From DATLYH01 sp035575035 (GTDB lineage: Bacteria; Planctomycetota; Planctomycetia; Gemmatales; Gemmataceae), in assembly GCA_035575035.1 (NCBI GenBank), contig DATLYH010000116.1:1-13321 (forward strand): 13,321 bases of DNA. Reading direction: 5' to 3'. Made by a program: the position numbers and the translations under genes. The notes under the pieces are model-generated. The model saw nothing but the letters and a program-made list of their open reading frames with translations. It searched no databases and was not told the DNA's origin. Below, piece by piece: positions 13,144 to 13,321 of this stretch (position 1 is the stretch's first letter; every line of letters begins with the position of its first letter).

Positions 13144-13321
13144 ATGCTCACCCTCCGACTGCCCGACGGCTCCGTCAAGCAGGTTCCCGAAGGCACCCGG
13201 CCGCGCCAGGTCGCCGAGGCGATCGGCAAGCGCCTGGCCCAGGCGGCGGTGGCGGCCAAGGTCAACGGCGAGATCGTTGATCTCGACCGCGAGCTGACCG
13301 CCCCCTCACCCCCCACCCCTC
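13144..13321 (+). CDS. thrS: Threonyl-tRNA synthetase, N-terminal TGS domain (partial)
   Basis: The first 59 codons of a gene cut by the window edge. ThrRS charges tRNA-Thr. Residues 1-50 match its N-terminal TGS domain: LTLRLPDGSVKQVPEGTRP, then a helix with VAEAIGKRLAQAAVAAKVNG and EIVDLDREL. After residue 52 the frame reads APSPPTP from a C-rich stretch (13301-13321), where ThrRS normally has a last beta strand ending in a pattern like LLT. This may be an inserted repeat, or a Pro-rich loop peculiar to the lineage. The ATG at 13144 has GGGAG about eight bases upstream. A RelA/SpoT-type or other TGS protein would usually not begin with this domain, so ThrRS is favoured. Confidence 0.82.
   Translation, partial: MLTLRLPDGSVKQVPEGTRPRQVAEAIGKRLAQAAVAAKVNGEIVDLDRELTAPSPPTP

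Overview
The window looks like chromosomal DNA from a planctomycete, probably a Gemmata-type genus. The base composition is GC-rich. A DUF1559 pseudopilin-like protein with a C-terminal H-x9-DG motif is followed by a small carboxypeptidase-regulatory-like lipoprotein, a pairing typical of Planctomycetota. Tat-signalled enzymes are present, and short GC-rich palindromic repeats lie between the genes. No rRNA or tRNA gene, CRISPR array, phage module or complete insertion sequence is visible. The assignment rests on gene content and protein motifs; no search was run.

Layout. Bases 1-132 are the 3' end of a transposase (IS66-like, tentative), which runs into the truncated 5' third of a Tat-dependent aldo/keto reductase (129-491, minus). 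Next come the DUF1559 protein (825-1811, plus) and its lipoprotein partner (1846-2283, plus). A minus-strand block follows, read from high to low coordinates: a TIGR03936/DUF2344 protein (6375-5713), a ribonuclease E/G with a very large insertion in its S1 domain (5716-3398), and a secreted clan GH-A (GH5-like) glycoside hydrolase (3385-2294). Bases 6376-6852 are non-coding and rich in hairpins.

The second minus-strand block (10154-6853) is a compact regulatory operon: ribosome hibernation factor HPF, EIIA-Ntr-like PtsN, HPr and Enzyme I. It has a strong sigma70-like promoter about 180 nt upstream of HPF and no sugar permease gene. Repeats lie in the HPF leader and on both sides of the HPr gene. 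Upstream of it is a pair of minus-strand genes: a small membrane protein (12479-12036) and a Tat-type amidohydrolase (11947-10457).

At the right end a divergent promoter region serves the membrane protein leftward and rpsR (bS18, Cys-rich form) rightward. rpsR is followed by a near-perfect 20-bp-stem terminator. Then comes the start of thrS, whose leader holds two stem-loops and whose TGS domain appears to be entered by a C-rich, repeat-like stretch at the window edge.

How the genes relate. The HPF/PtsN/HPr/EI group looks like a transporter-less regulatory phosphorelay coupled by operon to ribosome dormancy. The RNase E/G block concerns RNA turnover. rpsR and thrS belong to translation. The most unusual features are the RNase E/G S1 insertion, the HPr frame that stays open through two intergenic repeats back to the ptsN stop, the repeat-like entry into thrS, and the unexplained hairpin-rich stretch at 6596-6831.
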